Assembly (NCBI GenBank): GCA_948470475.1
Contig: OX419335.1
Coordinates: forward strand, 39,276,303-39,340,302
Reading direction: 5' to 3'
Length of the DNA: 64,000 nt
From: Galaxea fascicularis
Taxonomy: Eukaryota > Cnidaria > Anthozoa > Scleractinia > Euphylliidae
A program made the position numbers and the translations under genes. The notes under the pieces were generated by a model. It did not search any database. It was given only the letters and a program-made list of their open reading frames with translations, and was not told where the DNA came from. Shown piece by piece: positions 35,241-48,073 of this stretch (position 1 is the stretch's first letter; every line of letters begins with the position of its first letter).

Positions 35241-38200
35241 TAAAGACGATGACCGAAAGAAAGAATCCTCTTTCAAACCACTAACATTTCTGTGGCTTAT
35301 GGTAAACATGGCCTGTCGCAACCAGTCTACTCAGTTTAGACTAAAGTTAAGCAGTATCAAAACGTTTTTCAAAAGTTGCAGACTGGAATGCGGGAACGAG
35401 CCAATACCTTTTCAACTTGGTCAGCTCTTCCGATTTAGTGGTAAAAATATCGAATGCGAATCACCTAGGAGCTAAAATTACGCGCTGAAACGTCCTACAA
35501 GACACTGAAACTATATACTAGTTTATTCTCCAGAGCAAGATGTCTTTCGACCTCTGCAACTGGAAACAGAGATAAATTGATTAACAGTGTACATTAATTC
35601 ATTCTGATTCTAAATTTGTAAACGGCATCATGAAGTCGCAACCGATCGCGAATCCGTAGCTGTTTGATAAACAATTACATGAAACAGTGGCTACTGTAGG
35701 CCCAAAACATGAAGTATTCTTTACTTGTAGTTCATAGTTGAATGCATGAACAAACGAAACAGGGAACTGATATAAATAGCGACTGGATATTCTTGTCGTC
35801 GTTATTTCCTCTCCCCTGCAAGGAAACGTTGATTGCAATGAATAAAAGAATTTTCCTTTTCGATTTTTTAGGACAATGTTCAATATCTACTCACCGCCTG
35901 TCTGTTATCTCTTATCTGTCTGAATAAGGTCCACGGTTACGTGTTACCATTTGTAAATAGTCGACATGATTTCAGTATGAATTTTGCACTCAGCACCAGA
36001 TCATATTTTACCGTGTATCCGCTAATCTTTGTGTATCGTTTATACTTTTAAATGTTGACAGAAGACCACAAACTGGAATTTTATCTTCTGTGTCGCACAG
36101 AAGGATATCTGCACCTCAACGAAATACCGATTTGCTTCATAACCCCTTCCTCTTCTTTTTGTAACTGAATTCTGAAATAAAGTTTATGCAGACGCATATG
36201 AATATATGAGAATCATATATTCCGCATTGAAATGCAGATTAAAGAATGAAGATCGAAAGTTCGTTCAGCTGGTTCGTTGCAGTTGTGGGACTTGAACAGT
36301 AGTGAAATCAAGTCTGAAATGTTTTACACGGTTGTCAAAATCTTTTATTCCCCTGAACGCGGTGGAAAGTTTTCATTTTGTCATGTCTAAAATGGAAGTT
36401 TACTTCCTGCAATTGTACTGCATCCCTGATGCAAGTTAAAGAACTGAATTCAAAACTTTTTTGTAAGAGACTTGATATCTTTATTTGACTTGTTTAAAAG
36501 TTCACCCATAATAACAACTGTCCAGCCTGCTGGAAATTATCTTTCTCGCCTTCAGAATTCACTTCGGAGACTTCTTTATGTCAGACTCATCGAGTCCTTC
36601 TCGATTGACTCATTCAATACGGAGGGCGGAGAAGAAAAGCGACACTACAGGATACAGCAGAGAGAAATTATTTGAAGTCATAGCTTACTCATGACAAACA
36701 AGGCAATCAAATTATGTAAAACAAAACCTAGCTATTATTTGTAAACAGCGATGATGGGCGAGTCTCACTAACGATGGCAATTATATTTAAACAGAACTTC
36801 ATTACACTGAACTAAACCGGTGCCCTTTAGTTAAACAGCAAGAATCCATAAGAAATTTGTGATATCTGTAATCCTGAATGAATAGCCAGTTTGCATAATG
36901 TTTGGCATCTTGTATAAATTAAACCGGCAACATTAATTTTTGAATTCCACTCAGCACCAACATGTGAATGCTATTCTTTCAAGTTCTTGATTTTTGTCAT
37001 GCAAATCATATTTCCCAATACTGAGCCTTTGTTTTTTATCTGAGACGCTCCTCCGAGTTTCGAATCTTTAACCAAAAGCTATAAAGCCTTGTCCTATGTT
37101 TATTTCCTTCCATACACAGAACCGCCTGCTGGTTATTTGACAGAATATATAACAACTGTTATAACACACAGCTTTGTCAAAACAAATTTATAATAACAAC
37201 CGAGTATAAAGCCGCTCTCCACGAGCTCACAGCGTGAGTTCTCCTCAGAATTGTGAATGAAATAACATTCAGAAATAGCGCGCTTCTTTCGTGCTTCTAC
37301 AGTTAGAAAATAATCATCTGAAACATTAAATTATATGTGATACGAAAGCATTTACAGACCAGCCTATCCCGCTATCGTAAACAGGACGAAATGAAACGAC
37401 AAAGTTAGACGAAAATTAATACTTTTAATTACGAAAGAAATAAACAACATTCGCACACGTACACACTTTCAGGTGCTCCTTTCAGTAGTTAGATTAACTT
37501 TTTATGATACAGGCCGGAAATTGTACTGATGAAAATTGTTTTTACAAGCTCATTGCCTTAAAGTCTACACCGATATGTTCTAAGTTCGGTGCGAACTCTT
37601 TAACGCACTTACCGTTTCCAAAAAGCGACAGCGAACTAAAAGAGTTCAAATTCAAAGACAAAACAAACGAGTGATGGCGGCAATGAACCCGAAAACCAAC
37701 CTTTGCATATCGCCTTCTGTTATGTAAAATAAAATTTTATCCTTAGAGATGTCCACGCGCAAATAAAAGACACAAGGCAAAAACAAAAGTGACATGTTTT
37801 CGTGAGTTTCTGTTTACTTTTCGAATAATTAGTTGAAGCTCTCAAGCCTGTGGCATATATTTTCGTTTGCGAACTGCCAGTCCTTCGCACTTTATCTGTG
37901 ATTGGGGGATTATATCGTTTACAAACTAGCTTTGAACCTAAAGTGAACTGAAACTGAGCGATTTGACAAAGAATAACCTAGACTCCAGTGTACATAAAAT
38001 ATTCATTTTACTGGTTGGAGACGTGTTTAAGCCGCTTAAAACAGAAAAAACATTTCTTTTTAGAGCGTTTTTGAGATAGGATATGTTTAGAAATCCTTCT
38101 TCTTTCAAGACCAAGTAAAATTAAGATAAACTCAACTACAGGAGACTGCTGTGCTTTCAGTTGAACTGCTACATTTCATGATCTCATCACCAATATTAAC

Positions 38201-39733
38201 ACACCCTGAACAGAACGAACTTCTTTGTGTACTAAAAACCCGAAAGAAAGCATTGGTCAATGGATTTTAATATAAGATTACCATAAAATATTTCATCCAT
38301 ACAGTTCAAAGCCAATGCGTGTCTCGTACACCAATTTATTATCTGACTGATATCCAAATAAGTACTGCTTATGAACGATTCAGGCAAAGATTACAAATTT
38401 CTTTTAAAGCGTTACAAACAGTGTCAAAGAAAGTTATGATTATATCAGTATTTCCTTTGAAAAGCCACTTTTTAGGATTTGATCGACATACTTTAAAGTT
38501 ACTGAAACACCTTGCAGAGGGCCGGCACTAAACAAACCTTAACATCAAAATTTTTTCAACACTATAAAAATGACCACAGGAAAATACTCCTCAGAAGCAT
38601 CATTTTTGAATAGTGACATCTTCTGCAGGATATCCACAGACCCAAAAGTGGGAACCGCGCGGTACACCATATCAAACAGCACCACAGGCAAACACTGGGA
38701 TTCAGGATTTCATTCGAAGCAAAAGCTACAACCGTCTCTCACGGCATAATACACTGGTGGCACCAAAGAAAGTGTTGTAACGGTAATTAAGGAAATTCCT
38801 AATTTAAATGAAACTTTTAAGGCATATTAAAAGCCATCACAAGTAAGTACGTACTGCTCCGAAGTTGCAATATAAGGAGGATTTCGATATCAATTCTTTC
38901 CTTTTGAATACGTTTTGTCACAGTAGTTTGTTATCCTTCACTCTCTCGTTGTCATCATTTTCTTTTCTCTTCGGTAAGACAACTAATATTAAACCAGTAA
39001 CCTAACACAGCACGAGAGTTTGTCGCTATTAACTTTTTAAAATGTTGGAAGAGTTACGCGCGCTCTGATTGGTCGAATTGAGTTCATTACATCTCCGACG
39101 AAGCACGCGCTCTACGTCACGCGCGTGCAATGTTGAGTTTTAAGGTGGTTCTAAATAGTTTTCATCTTCCCGAGACAAGTTCTACAAATTCTTTTCTAAG
39201 TTATGTTCGGTTCATCGTATCGCTATGAAATTTCGCACAGAAATAAAAGAGACATCATAGATTCATTACGTGACATTTATTTCAGAAAACCTGTTACCAT
39301 GGCAACCATATGACGTATTTAGTTGAGCTCCTAAAATCGAAATCTTATTTTAAAAAGGGGTCGGTTAAATCTTCTCAAACTTCTATATTATATGTTACCA
39401 GGAATGATCTTCAAAATATTCCAGTTAAAACAAATTCCGTTGGGCAGATTAAGAATAAAACTACTTTGATTATTGCTTTATTAATTTTTTTTCCAACCTA
39501 CAGAATTTTTAATGTTAAAAGTCGGACTTTATACGCAGTCAATTGATCTTAGTTGTTACCGAAAAAATGAAAATAATTTACTGAGCGAAAGCGGAAATAT
39601 AAGCTACTAAACTTACGGAACTTCAAAACTTTCGAGTCGACAAGATTAGCATTAGTATGCGCGACACACGCGTGCTCTAACGTTTTATAGATATGGCGTG
39701 CGTTGTTTACGTGCGCGCGCGCTCTGGTAGGAA

Positions 39734-39815
39734 TTTTTAAGAACACTCGAGAAGTGCTAGAAGCACTCGTCTTCGGTTCGTGCTTCTCTAGGCACTTCTG
39801 TCGTGTTCTTAAAAA
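39734..39815. repeat. Hairpin-forming inverted repeat
   Basis: Arm 39734-39765 (TTTTTAAGAACACTCGAG, then AAGTGCTAGAAGCA) faces 39781-39815 (TGCTTCTCTAGGCACTTCTG, then TCGTGTTCTTAAAAA), with a 15-bp loop and a few mismatches or bulges. Confidence 0.65.
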
Positions 39816-40348
39816 TATCTGCGTGCTTATATAACTCAACAATTCACTCGGAGCGTTTTTTATTATTTTAACACCCATGAATGAGGTATTCCCGACATTC
39901 CAACAAGAGCAAAATAATTTTAACACAACGCAGCTTACTGCGACCTCTTAATACATATTATCAGTAATATCAATATTAACGTTAATGACTAATATTCATC
40001 TCCAATGGTATTATTATCAATTTCAGTGCTAGTATCAGAATTGTTATTAGAATTAGTATAAACAGCTCTAACCACAGATGTATCAAGCTTCAGGTGCGTA
40101 TTAATAACCCCAAGTTTTTTCTTACTGTACTGAAAGCTGTGTGCCACATCACTTTAAGTCCAAAACTGACTTGACTCAAACGCTAAAAGCAAATAGTTTG
40201 TCGCTAGCTTTTCATACTCCAGTCTTAACAGGTTTAATTAATACTAAATGTTATTTCTTCACTGAGGCCAGCCATGTTAATCCTCAGTTACATCGAGTAA
40301 AAATGAAAACAGGCCACCAGCCTATAACAACAATAATACCAAGGAAAC

Positions 40349-40460
40349 ACACAAAAATTTGGTTTTATCAGCGGAGCTCGAGTTGATAATGTAAATTGAC
40401 CACAGTACAGGGAGATCAATTTATATTATCAATGCCGTTGATAAAACCAAATTTTTGTGT
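40349..40460. mobile_element. Inverted pair of Penelope-type terminal repeats
   Basis: Perfect 22-bp arms (AAATTTGGTTTTATCA inside 40349-40370, and its complement in 40439-40460) enclose a second inverted pair, TTGATAATGTAAATTGA and TCAATTTATATTATCAA. The right copy continues to about 40545 with the GTGGTGCTGCGTCGG block inverted, matching 26936-26990. Head-to-head terminal repeats are a known arrangement for Penelope-like elements. Confidence 0.6.
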
Positions 40461-40468
40461 ACAACTGC

Positions 40469-40504
<36 letters not shown>

Positions 40505-40549
40505 CCCCTTTATACAAGGGAAATAGTTACGGTCTATGTACGATATGTT

Positions 40550-43370
40550 CTCCTGACTTGTCGATGAGACTAGTCATGAGTATATGTTTATCAAAACAAT
40601 CGTTACAGTACGTTATTTATTTCTAATTGGTACGTAGCAATGTGCAGGTAATTATGCCCGGCTTACCAGTACTGTGGGTGCGACATCGTTTCTTCATTCG
40701 TGCTCTTTTGCAGTCCGAGAAGGGGTCATCTTACATACGGTCTGCCTGTAAAAGTTTAATTTTTTAAGGCTGGCGTGGTCGGAGTATAGGTTCTTTATTG
40801 GTCAAGATTCCAACAGTAGATGAATAACATTCCGATTCTTGCATGGTTAAATAATGAGCCACGAAGACTTATGGTTTTTGAGATGAAAGACAGGTTCTCA
40901 TTCATAAATCATCCATTGAATGCTGTTTTTCGTTTTAAATTCTAGGTTGTGATCTGTTTACACACAAATTTCTTGGCACAAATTAAAGAAAAACCGCCGA
41001 ACGTTTTAAGATTTTGAATTCCTCCTCTTCTTGCTTTCTGTATCTTTTTCTTCCGCTTCGAATTATTTCTTTGATTCTCTTTACTAGTTAACCCCCTTGG
41101 GTTATGGCTCATATATTCATTTTTTTGTTTTGTTTTTTTTTTTGTTTTTTTGCATATTGGCTAAAATTTGAATATAAAGGTGAACTGCATTTTGAAGCTT
41201 TCTTTTCCCGCCATATTGAAAAGATTGAAAAGGCGGTTGCACTATGAGGTAAAGGATGGATCTTAAGGCAAAGAAAGGGAAAGTCGTGTACTTGCAAAAA
41301 AAAAAAAAAGAAAGAAAGAAAGAAACCTTTGCAAGAAATGGGCAAAAATCATGCAAACTGAAAATCCCCCCTCCCCTCATATTTTTAATGGTCCGTCCCT
41401 AATAGGCTAGCGCTATTACCACGTCACTCGGTGGACTTCGGCGGCAGCAAAAAAAAAGGGAACGTATATTCTATGTTTCAGGACACTGATTTTGTTACTA
41501 TGAGCTGTAATGATCCAGTTATCATACAAATGGCACACGCAATAATACGTGGAAATTTCTTTGGTTTCAACGACTCGCGAATAAAAGTCCAAATTCTTAG
41601 TCTAATGCCGGCTTATTTAGGCCTCTTACGAGGTTCCCATGACAAACAGAGGATCTGGGGAATAGAGGTCCGTCAGCCTCCACCCAAACATGAGATGAGG
41701 GCTGAGGGCAGACCACAGCGCCGAGAAGTACGTCTCTTTTCGATCACTGTTTGAGTTCTTTAAGTCCCCTCCCAGTTTTACGTGTCACTGCTCAATGAAG
41801 AGATCATCTGAACTGAGAAACTGATTTCTCTAGTGCGGTCCTCTCCAAGGTTCAAAGCCGCGTCCTTCTCTCAATAGGCCTGGATCGTGGACTGCACTTC
41901 AACTCTACAGCTCATTCATTCATCCATCCATCCATCCACCCGAGGACCCGAGGACCCGTAGCAAGTTGCATAAAACTGATTGCCAACCTTGGGATTTCTA
42001 TCGAATGCGAGTCTCCCTTACTAAATTAAAACTATCTTGTTTTAGATTTTCAAACCTTTCTTTCGTTCATTACCAGAAAACTTGAAATTATTAAAGAAAT
42101 AGCAGTTGCTAAAAAAACACTCCCGAAATTTCATCGCACGTGGAATTTTTTACTTTAATTTTACATGCTGCTGTTGTTTTTGATTATCTGTAATAAAAAG
42201 AGCAATGTTACTAACCAACACTAATTTAACTTAGTGGCTGTATTGTAATATATGTATTTTTACTAGTGCATGTATAAACAGTTTAAGTATAACTAGTGCA
42301 AGTAACAATTGCGCAAGTGTAAACGCAAGTACAGTATACGTATTAGTACTGCGTGTAGTGTAAATGTTGCGTCCTGTAAATAAAATTGCATAAAAAAATA
42401 ATTAATAAATAAATAAAACTATCTACTCCAGGCATTAATTATTAACAGAAATGATGATCAAGGACTCAATTAATAGAAAGGTACTGAAAGTTGAAAAAGT
42501 GCTTAGACCTTTCTGCAGCTCCAACTAATGCTGGACATTTCTCTCAAATGAAAGTATTGACATCAGTTGTCTTAATAGAGTAGGATTCCCCTTAAACCCA
42601 CAAGACTGGTGTACACTTTTAGTTGGTAATTTTAGTGGGTAATTAACAATAATTGAGTATTTGTTTATGCTGTGATTGAGAAATCGAACCCTTTATCTCC
42701 TCTTTCTGCAGTTAATCAATGTTCATTCCAATTTATTCAAACGTAATAGGTTTTAAAACAGCTCTCTAAAGATTACCTTTGGAAGAACTTTGCTGAAATA
42801 TATATTGCTATGGAAAATTAACCTTTTGATATTTTGACCATAATGAAACCAGGCTAGATGATTCCATATCCGATTGTTTAATCCGCCTTCCTGGTTACTC
42901 TCTTGCCAGACTCGAGTCAGTCTTTGCAGTGAGAAAAGCAGGAATTCCAAGCAAGAACACCCGAGGTAGGTTGAAGCTAGAAACTTCAAGAACTTTAATC
43001 CAAATTCCTTCAAAGTGAATCTCAACTGAATTCCTAGGAACCCGTCATTGACATCAACAATTGAAGTGATGAAGCCTGGGAAAATGGAAGAGTGTCTTTT
43101 TAAATAATTTCAACAAGCATGCGGCTAAACAGGTTGTGGGAGTATGTAACAAATCCAAGCCTTGGTTAAATTCTGAAGATAAGCAACATATACTCAATAG
43201 AGATTTTCTGAAGTCGAAAGCAGAGAAGTCCGGATCGCATGTTTTTCAAAAAGCGAAAAATGGAGGCAATTTCGGTATTCATTAGGCCCATTTTGAAACC
43301 ACTCGTTGTTCTTGCAATCTGACTGGCTCTCAACATTACAACAAGTAAAGTGTTTCTTGAAATGATCTAC
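40550..43370. other. Gene-free interval with low-complexity tracts
   Basis: Includes a purine tract of A and AAAG units (41297-41332), a CATC microsatellite (about 41918-41940), and an A-rich tail after AATAAAATTGCATAAA (about 42385-42418) that may be a LINE 3' end. The 107-residue frame at 41431-41754 has no recognisable domain. Confidence 0.4.
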
Positions 43371-43372
43371 AA

Positions 43373-43893
43373 TGCCTAATGAGCACTGATTAAAAATAGA
43401 TCCTTGAAGTTCGCTGAACCTATGTCATCAGGCCGTCTAGAGTGTTCCGCATACCCTTCGGGTTTCCAAGACTGTCAATGGTAATTGAAATGAGTGGAGT
43501 ACCATTATATAATGGTAATTGAAACGAGTGGAGTGCAATTTGAGTGGTAATTGAAATGAGTGGAGTACGATTATATAATGGTAATTGAAATGAGTGGAGT
43601 GCAATTTGACCTGAAATCGTACGAGTGATTTCAAAATCGAACAGGCGCGTAGCGCGAGTTTGATTTGAAATCACGAGTGTGATTTCAGACCAAAATTGCA
43701 CGACACGAAGTTTGTTCAATTACTGGTATGGAGCGTGCGTGCGAAATTGAACTACTATCAAACTGTCAAAGGGAGTTAATTGACAATCTTGGAAACCCGA
43801 AGGGTATGTGGAACACTCTAGACAGCCTGATGACATAGGTTTAGCGAACTTCAAGGATCTATTTCGAAAACCTTAATCAGTGCTTATTAAGGC
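43373..43893. mobile_element. Foldback element 1 with internal tandem repeats
   Basis: Arms of about 106-113 bp (43373-43478 and 43781-43893) are inverted copies with few differences; both contain CTATGTCATCAGGC, TCTAGAGTGTTCC and CATACCCTTCGGGTTTCC. Inside are four copies of GGTAATTGAAAYGAGTGGAG starting at 43480, 43514, 43546 and 43580. It has no coding capacity. Confidence 0.8.
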
Positions 43894-44163
43894 ACTTACA
43901 AGTGGTGGAACAGAGAATTAACTCTGAAGTGTAAATTAAAGTGCTAATAGAAACCCATGAAAAACCCACTGGGCGTTAGCCCTAGTAAAGGGTATCAGGG
44001 AACCACACGAGGCAAAGAAAAAATTCTTATGACCTCGATGGGAATCAAACCCACGACCTGATACCCTTTACTAGGGCTTACGCCCAGTGGGTTTTTCATG
44101 GGTTTATATTAGCACTTTAATTGACACTTCAGAGTTAATTCTCTGTTCCACCACTTGTATGTG
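43893..44163. mobile_element. Foldback element 2 with tRNA-like B box in the loop
   Basis: A nearly perfect inverted repeat: 107-bp arms 43893-43999 and 44057-44163 around a 57-bp loop. On the minus strand the loop-arm junction reads GTGGGTTTGATTCCCATC, one change from a Pol III B box (GGTTCGANTCC). The adjoining arm has an A-box-like TAAGCCCTAGTAAAGG. It starts where foldback element 1 ends, with no spacer. Confidence 0.8.
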
Positions 44164-44412
44164 TTTATAGTGCTATGCGGCACAACATATATATGAAAAT
44201 CATATTAAGGCACTGCAGATCATTAGAGCGTGCGACTTTTATTAATCTGTGGAATCTCGCCTTCAAGTGCCGAACGCCAAATTGTGTTTTATTTATTTGC
44301 AATTTCTTGTAAACGCTCTGACAGACTTGTTTTCTAATTTGGCCCACAAGTTGTGGGATTAGAGTAGTTTACACTCTCAAAGTTTCGTTATGAAGTGTCT
44401 GAGTGGCGTTCG

Positions 44413-45905
44413 ACGCTTTGGAGCTACCTTAATAAACACAATATACTGAATAATCACCAATATGGGTTTAGAAAGAAACATTCAACTTTTATGGCCATTT
44501 TCCAGCGAACTAACCAAATATTTGATATATTTTAAAGTAACTAAGTTACTATTAAAATCTTTATTGACCTAAAAAGGCATTTGACACTGTGAATCATACC
44601 ATCCTTTTAGACAAATTGAATTTCTATGGCAGACGGGGTACCCCCTTGTACTGGGCGCACAGTTACCTGAATGCCCGCTCTCACATATTTAAATAGACAA
44701 ATGGAAATCACCCCTACAGACTATATATATAGCTATCAATGTGGTGTCCCCCAGGGCTCAGTGTTGGGGCCACTTTTATTTCTTTTTTATATCAATGACA
44801 TGTTTTCATCCTCTAACCTTCTTACCGTCATCCTCTTTGCCGATGATACCAACATTTTTTTTCAACACAAAGATATCTCTCAACTAGCTAATATTGTAAA
44901 CCGTGAACTTTCCCTTGTCGCTACCTGGTTCAAAGCCAATAAGCTAACTTTAGATCCTAGCAAAACTAAGTTCATAGTATTTTATCCACCCAGAAAGAAG
45001 ATCCATCTTGAAAGTCTTTCTATTTGTATTGATCGGAACAATATTCAAAGAGTTGAATGCACTAAATTTTTAGGCATCATAAATTATCAAAACCTCTGAT
45101 CTTATCCAAAATTGCCAAATCTATAGGTATCATCATCAAATCTATACGTTACTTCTCGTCTAATACACTCTGCACACTGTATAAGTCTTTAATACTCCCA
45201 TATCTTCAATATTGCTCAATAGATTAGGCCTCTACATATCCATCACACCTCCAACTCCTCCTCCGTCTCCAGAAGAAAGTTTTAGGAATTATTACACATT
45301 CTTCACCTCATGCACACTCGTATCTCCTTTTTAATAAGTTCAAATTACTTAACATCTCCAATATTTACAAATAGTATTCCTTCATATGCAAACGGGTCCT
45401 GCTTAACCTCAACTCTGATTACCATCGGTATTTCACCAGACAAAGAGGTAACCTCCACGTTCACTTTCTAAAATACTCTTTTTTCTTCGGTCGCAAGGTC
45501 CGCTCATCTGGAACAGTATCCCACTCTTACTGCGCGATATGCTCGCTCTTTCTCATTATAAATAGCAACTCAAAGATTATTTTTTAACACTGTAGGTATT
45601 CTTTCTTTTCTTTGTTTTCTCTACTAATAAATACCACCTTTCCATCTCTCGATACTATACTTCTATTTACCAATTTAAAAAATAGTACAATGCATGTATA
45701 TCTCCATTCACTTTTTCTACCTACAGTGTACCCTAACTTACTGTATATACTCTGATGACTTGTGTAGATTTATTCCACCAATTTGTTTAGTTATTTCTAC
45801 ATAATTCACTTCTTGTATTTATTTATTTATGGTTGTTTATTTATTTCGAATTTTATTGTATCTCTTGTTTTGTGTTGTTTTAATTAATTAATTAATAAAG
45901 TTAAC
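44413..45905 (+). mobile_element. Second decayed LINE
   Basis: Reverse-transcriptase words appear in order: YGFRKKHSTFMAI (about 44462), [20 protein letters not shown] (about 44559), CGVPQGSVLGPLLFLFYIND (about 44740) and ILFADDTNIFFQHKD (about 44829). The frame is open for 142 codons at 44671-45099, then shifts into the thumb (KSIGIIIKSIRYFSS, YKSLILPYLQYC). The 3' UTR ends in a TTAATTAATTAA tail. It differs from the LINE at the left edge in sequence and tail, so it is a separate family or subfamily. Stops and frameshifts make it inactive. Confidence 0.85.
44671..45099 (+). pseudogene. Open piece of LINE reverse transcriptase
   Basis: 142 codons covering the central palm, including FADD. 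The preceding palm motif (FIDLKKAFD) is in another frame upstream and the thumb is in another frame downstream. Confidence 0.8.
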
Positions 45906-47158
45906 AATCAGTGGACGTTTCCGTTGCTATGGTAGCAGCTGTTGCGTGGAAACCAATAAGAAAATAAACTTTGGTAATACGTCGAAACGATGTTGTAGTG
46001 TCGAGGAAATCGAAGCCTTTCGCAATCGGGGGAACCTATTGAAATTTTGATTTCAACAGCTAGCCCGCCCCCCCCCCCCCCCCCCATAGCAAAAAATACT
46101 GCTGCAAGCCTCCTTAAACATGAGAACCACTGTCCACAAGCCCGGAATCTGGAGGGATACTATGATATTGCCATGGCGATGGCCACTGACGGACTACGTA
46201 TGGGATATCGACCTGGAGTGAAGGGATATAAGATAAATTCCCCTCATGTCGCGCCCGTGGGCGTGGCCCGAGGGCCTGGCATGAGGGGAATATATCACAT
46301 ATTTCCTCAATCCAGGTCAATAACATGCTTATTTGTCACTTGGTGAGGTACATTTTCTCGATCGACACTTCTGTTAAAGGTTAAATGTTGCAACGTGTAA
46401 GCATTTTCAGTATGAGCTGATTCATTTTTGGGAGAAATGGGTGGGTCCGAAGAAGAATTGATTTTAAACCACAGCATTTTTCCGGCTTGGAGAGAAAATG
46501 CTGTTACAGTGAGTAAACCCTAAGAAGTTGTGGAAGAGAGAAAAGATAAAGATCAACGCATAGGGGACCTGTTTGGAATTACTGGGCAAACGAGAGGAAT
46601 TCGATTCCTTTTGGTCAAAACGAAGTCGACCATTTCCTCACAATGTGCGACTTGGTACTTTACTTTTGGCTGAGCAAATCTGTTCATGACAAGTCAAGGA
46701 GAATATGTTCAAGGGGAATATATTCGATACACTGTTTTACCATTGTTATCAGCTCAGTATCTTTCAGCCCCGCACTCCCCTGTTACCATCAAAGCCGTCA
46801 CCAACTTTTCAGACAGTAAATAAAAATCAGAGGCTAATTGTTTTGTGGCGTTCTAGATGCCTCTGCCGTCCACTTTTCTTGACTCCCTAATACCAAATAA
46901 TCGGGCGTAAGCAGACACAAAGTACCTCAATGTTACCAGGGGCCCCTTTCCTACCTTCGCTACCGACTTAAAACACGCAGTCAAGCTGCATATATTAGAA
47001 GAAAACAGATGGGTTTACCTCAAGGCAATGCTGGTTACACTTTATCCAGTCATCAGATTGGGTTGTTCATTGTTGTGTTATTCCATACGTTGTGGCCTAT
47101 CATTTGTGATCGTTTGCGCTGGATTATCATTGACAATTATTCGCCGAAGGCGAAGTGA
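45906..47158. other. Intergenic with poly-C tract and imperfect palindromes
   Basis: A poly-C run sits at about 46069-46085. CCCCTCATG and CATGAGGGG flank a GGGCGTGGCCCGAGGGCC core near 46240-46290, a local inverted repeat of unknown origin. No gene. Confidence 0.4.
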
Positions 47159-47199
47159 ATATTGTCGAATACTCCCCTAGACAAATTATTCGACAATAT
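47159..47199. repeat. 13-bp perfect inverted repeat
   Basis: ATATTGTCGAATA (47159-47171) faces its complement (47187-47199) across 15 bp. It is probably the core of a dispersed repeat that begins with ATTATTCGCCGAAGGCGAAG at 47138. Confidence 0.65.
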
Positions 47200-47225
47200 C
47201 CCTGAGCCTGAGGGGAATGATTGTT

Positions 47226-47422
47226 TTAGTATAATTTCAGAGCTAAAGAACAGTTATCGACTCATTCTATTTTCGGTGTAAAGGTCACACGCGCCTGCGG
47301 GGTCCGATATTTTCTCTTGCTTTTTTCTGTATTCACCGCCTAGCGCGGTGAAAGGAATCGCTCAACCAATCAGATTGCTGGAATCTCTTTGTTCAGCTCT
47401 GAAATTAATTTATTGTACTAAA
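47226..47422. mobile_element. Small MITE
   Basis: TTTAGTATAATTTCAGAGCT with AAAGAACAG on the left is inverted on the right as GTTCAGCTCTGAAATTAA...TTGTACTAAA. It has a GC-rich middle and no coding. Confidence 0.5.
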
Positions 47423-48067
47423 TATTATATGCGCTTGGAGCCCAGCCAATCGGAAGACTGGAGTGGGTATTAACTTTATTACCATGTTATATGTTGCAGT
47501 AATGTTACATAGAGCAAAACATTAACAAAATTTATTTACAATATATGCATGATATTCCTTTTAATTATCAAAATCATTCAAAATCTTGTTTTGTTTTAGT
47601 AGCTGAACCTGCTTAAGTAAAGCTCTTAAAAATGTTTTAACCGAAGCACCAAAAGACTATAATAATTTGCTAACAAATATACCCGGGTCTTCCTAAATCT
47701 GATTTATATCTACAGCTCCTGCAAAACACTAGCCAGGTTGAAATTATGATTTATAAATTCATTCCTCAAAAATGTTGAGTTATGTTTGGATATAAAAACG
47801 AACTTTCTACATATTTCTGGTTCTCTTAGTTACGGTAAGTAATTACCTGGATATTCAACATTTTGTGAACCTTGTTATCAAATGAACATTTCAGTGGGGG
47901 CGTACGTGACATGTATTCTCCATTGAATCCAGAGTCAATGTTACAAATGCTTCGTCTGCGCTCAGGCACTTGCAACACTAAGAAGAAAAGACGAGGGGGT
48001 GGCGATTTTGAAAAAAGTATTCCCATGAGTACTACCTTCCGATCAAATGAATGAGTGTGAAACTTCC

Positions 48068-48073
48068 TTTATT
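48068..48073 (-). terminator. Possible poly(A) signal of gene B
   Basis: AATAAA on the minus strand, about 490 bp past the gene B stop. Confidence 0.3.

Larger units (their letters stand above)
27126..39730. other. Gene-free interval of 12.6 kb
   Basis: No coding exon could be recognised. Frames of 60-110 codons are scattered on both strands without family motifs. Only two small repeats are listed separately (33123-33165 and 34945-35240). Confidence 0.4.

Noticed and set aside
39549..39926. 125-residue minus-strand frame
   Set aside because: It runs through a hairpin repeat (39734-39815) and has no recognisable family.
41431..41754. 107-residue frame as a gene
   Set aside because: Low-complexity surroundings and no domain pattern.
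43480..43600. CRISPR-like array
   Set aside because: Four units with recurring spacers inside a eukaryotic foldback element; no Cas context.
43437..43719. Repeat-containing protein on the minus strand
   Set aside because: The repeats are the DNA tandem array inside a foldback element.
46047..46346. Proline-rich protein
   Set aside because: The prolines come from a poly-C run, and the rest overlaps a palindromic repeat.
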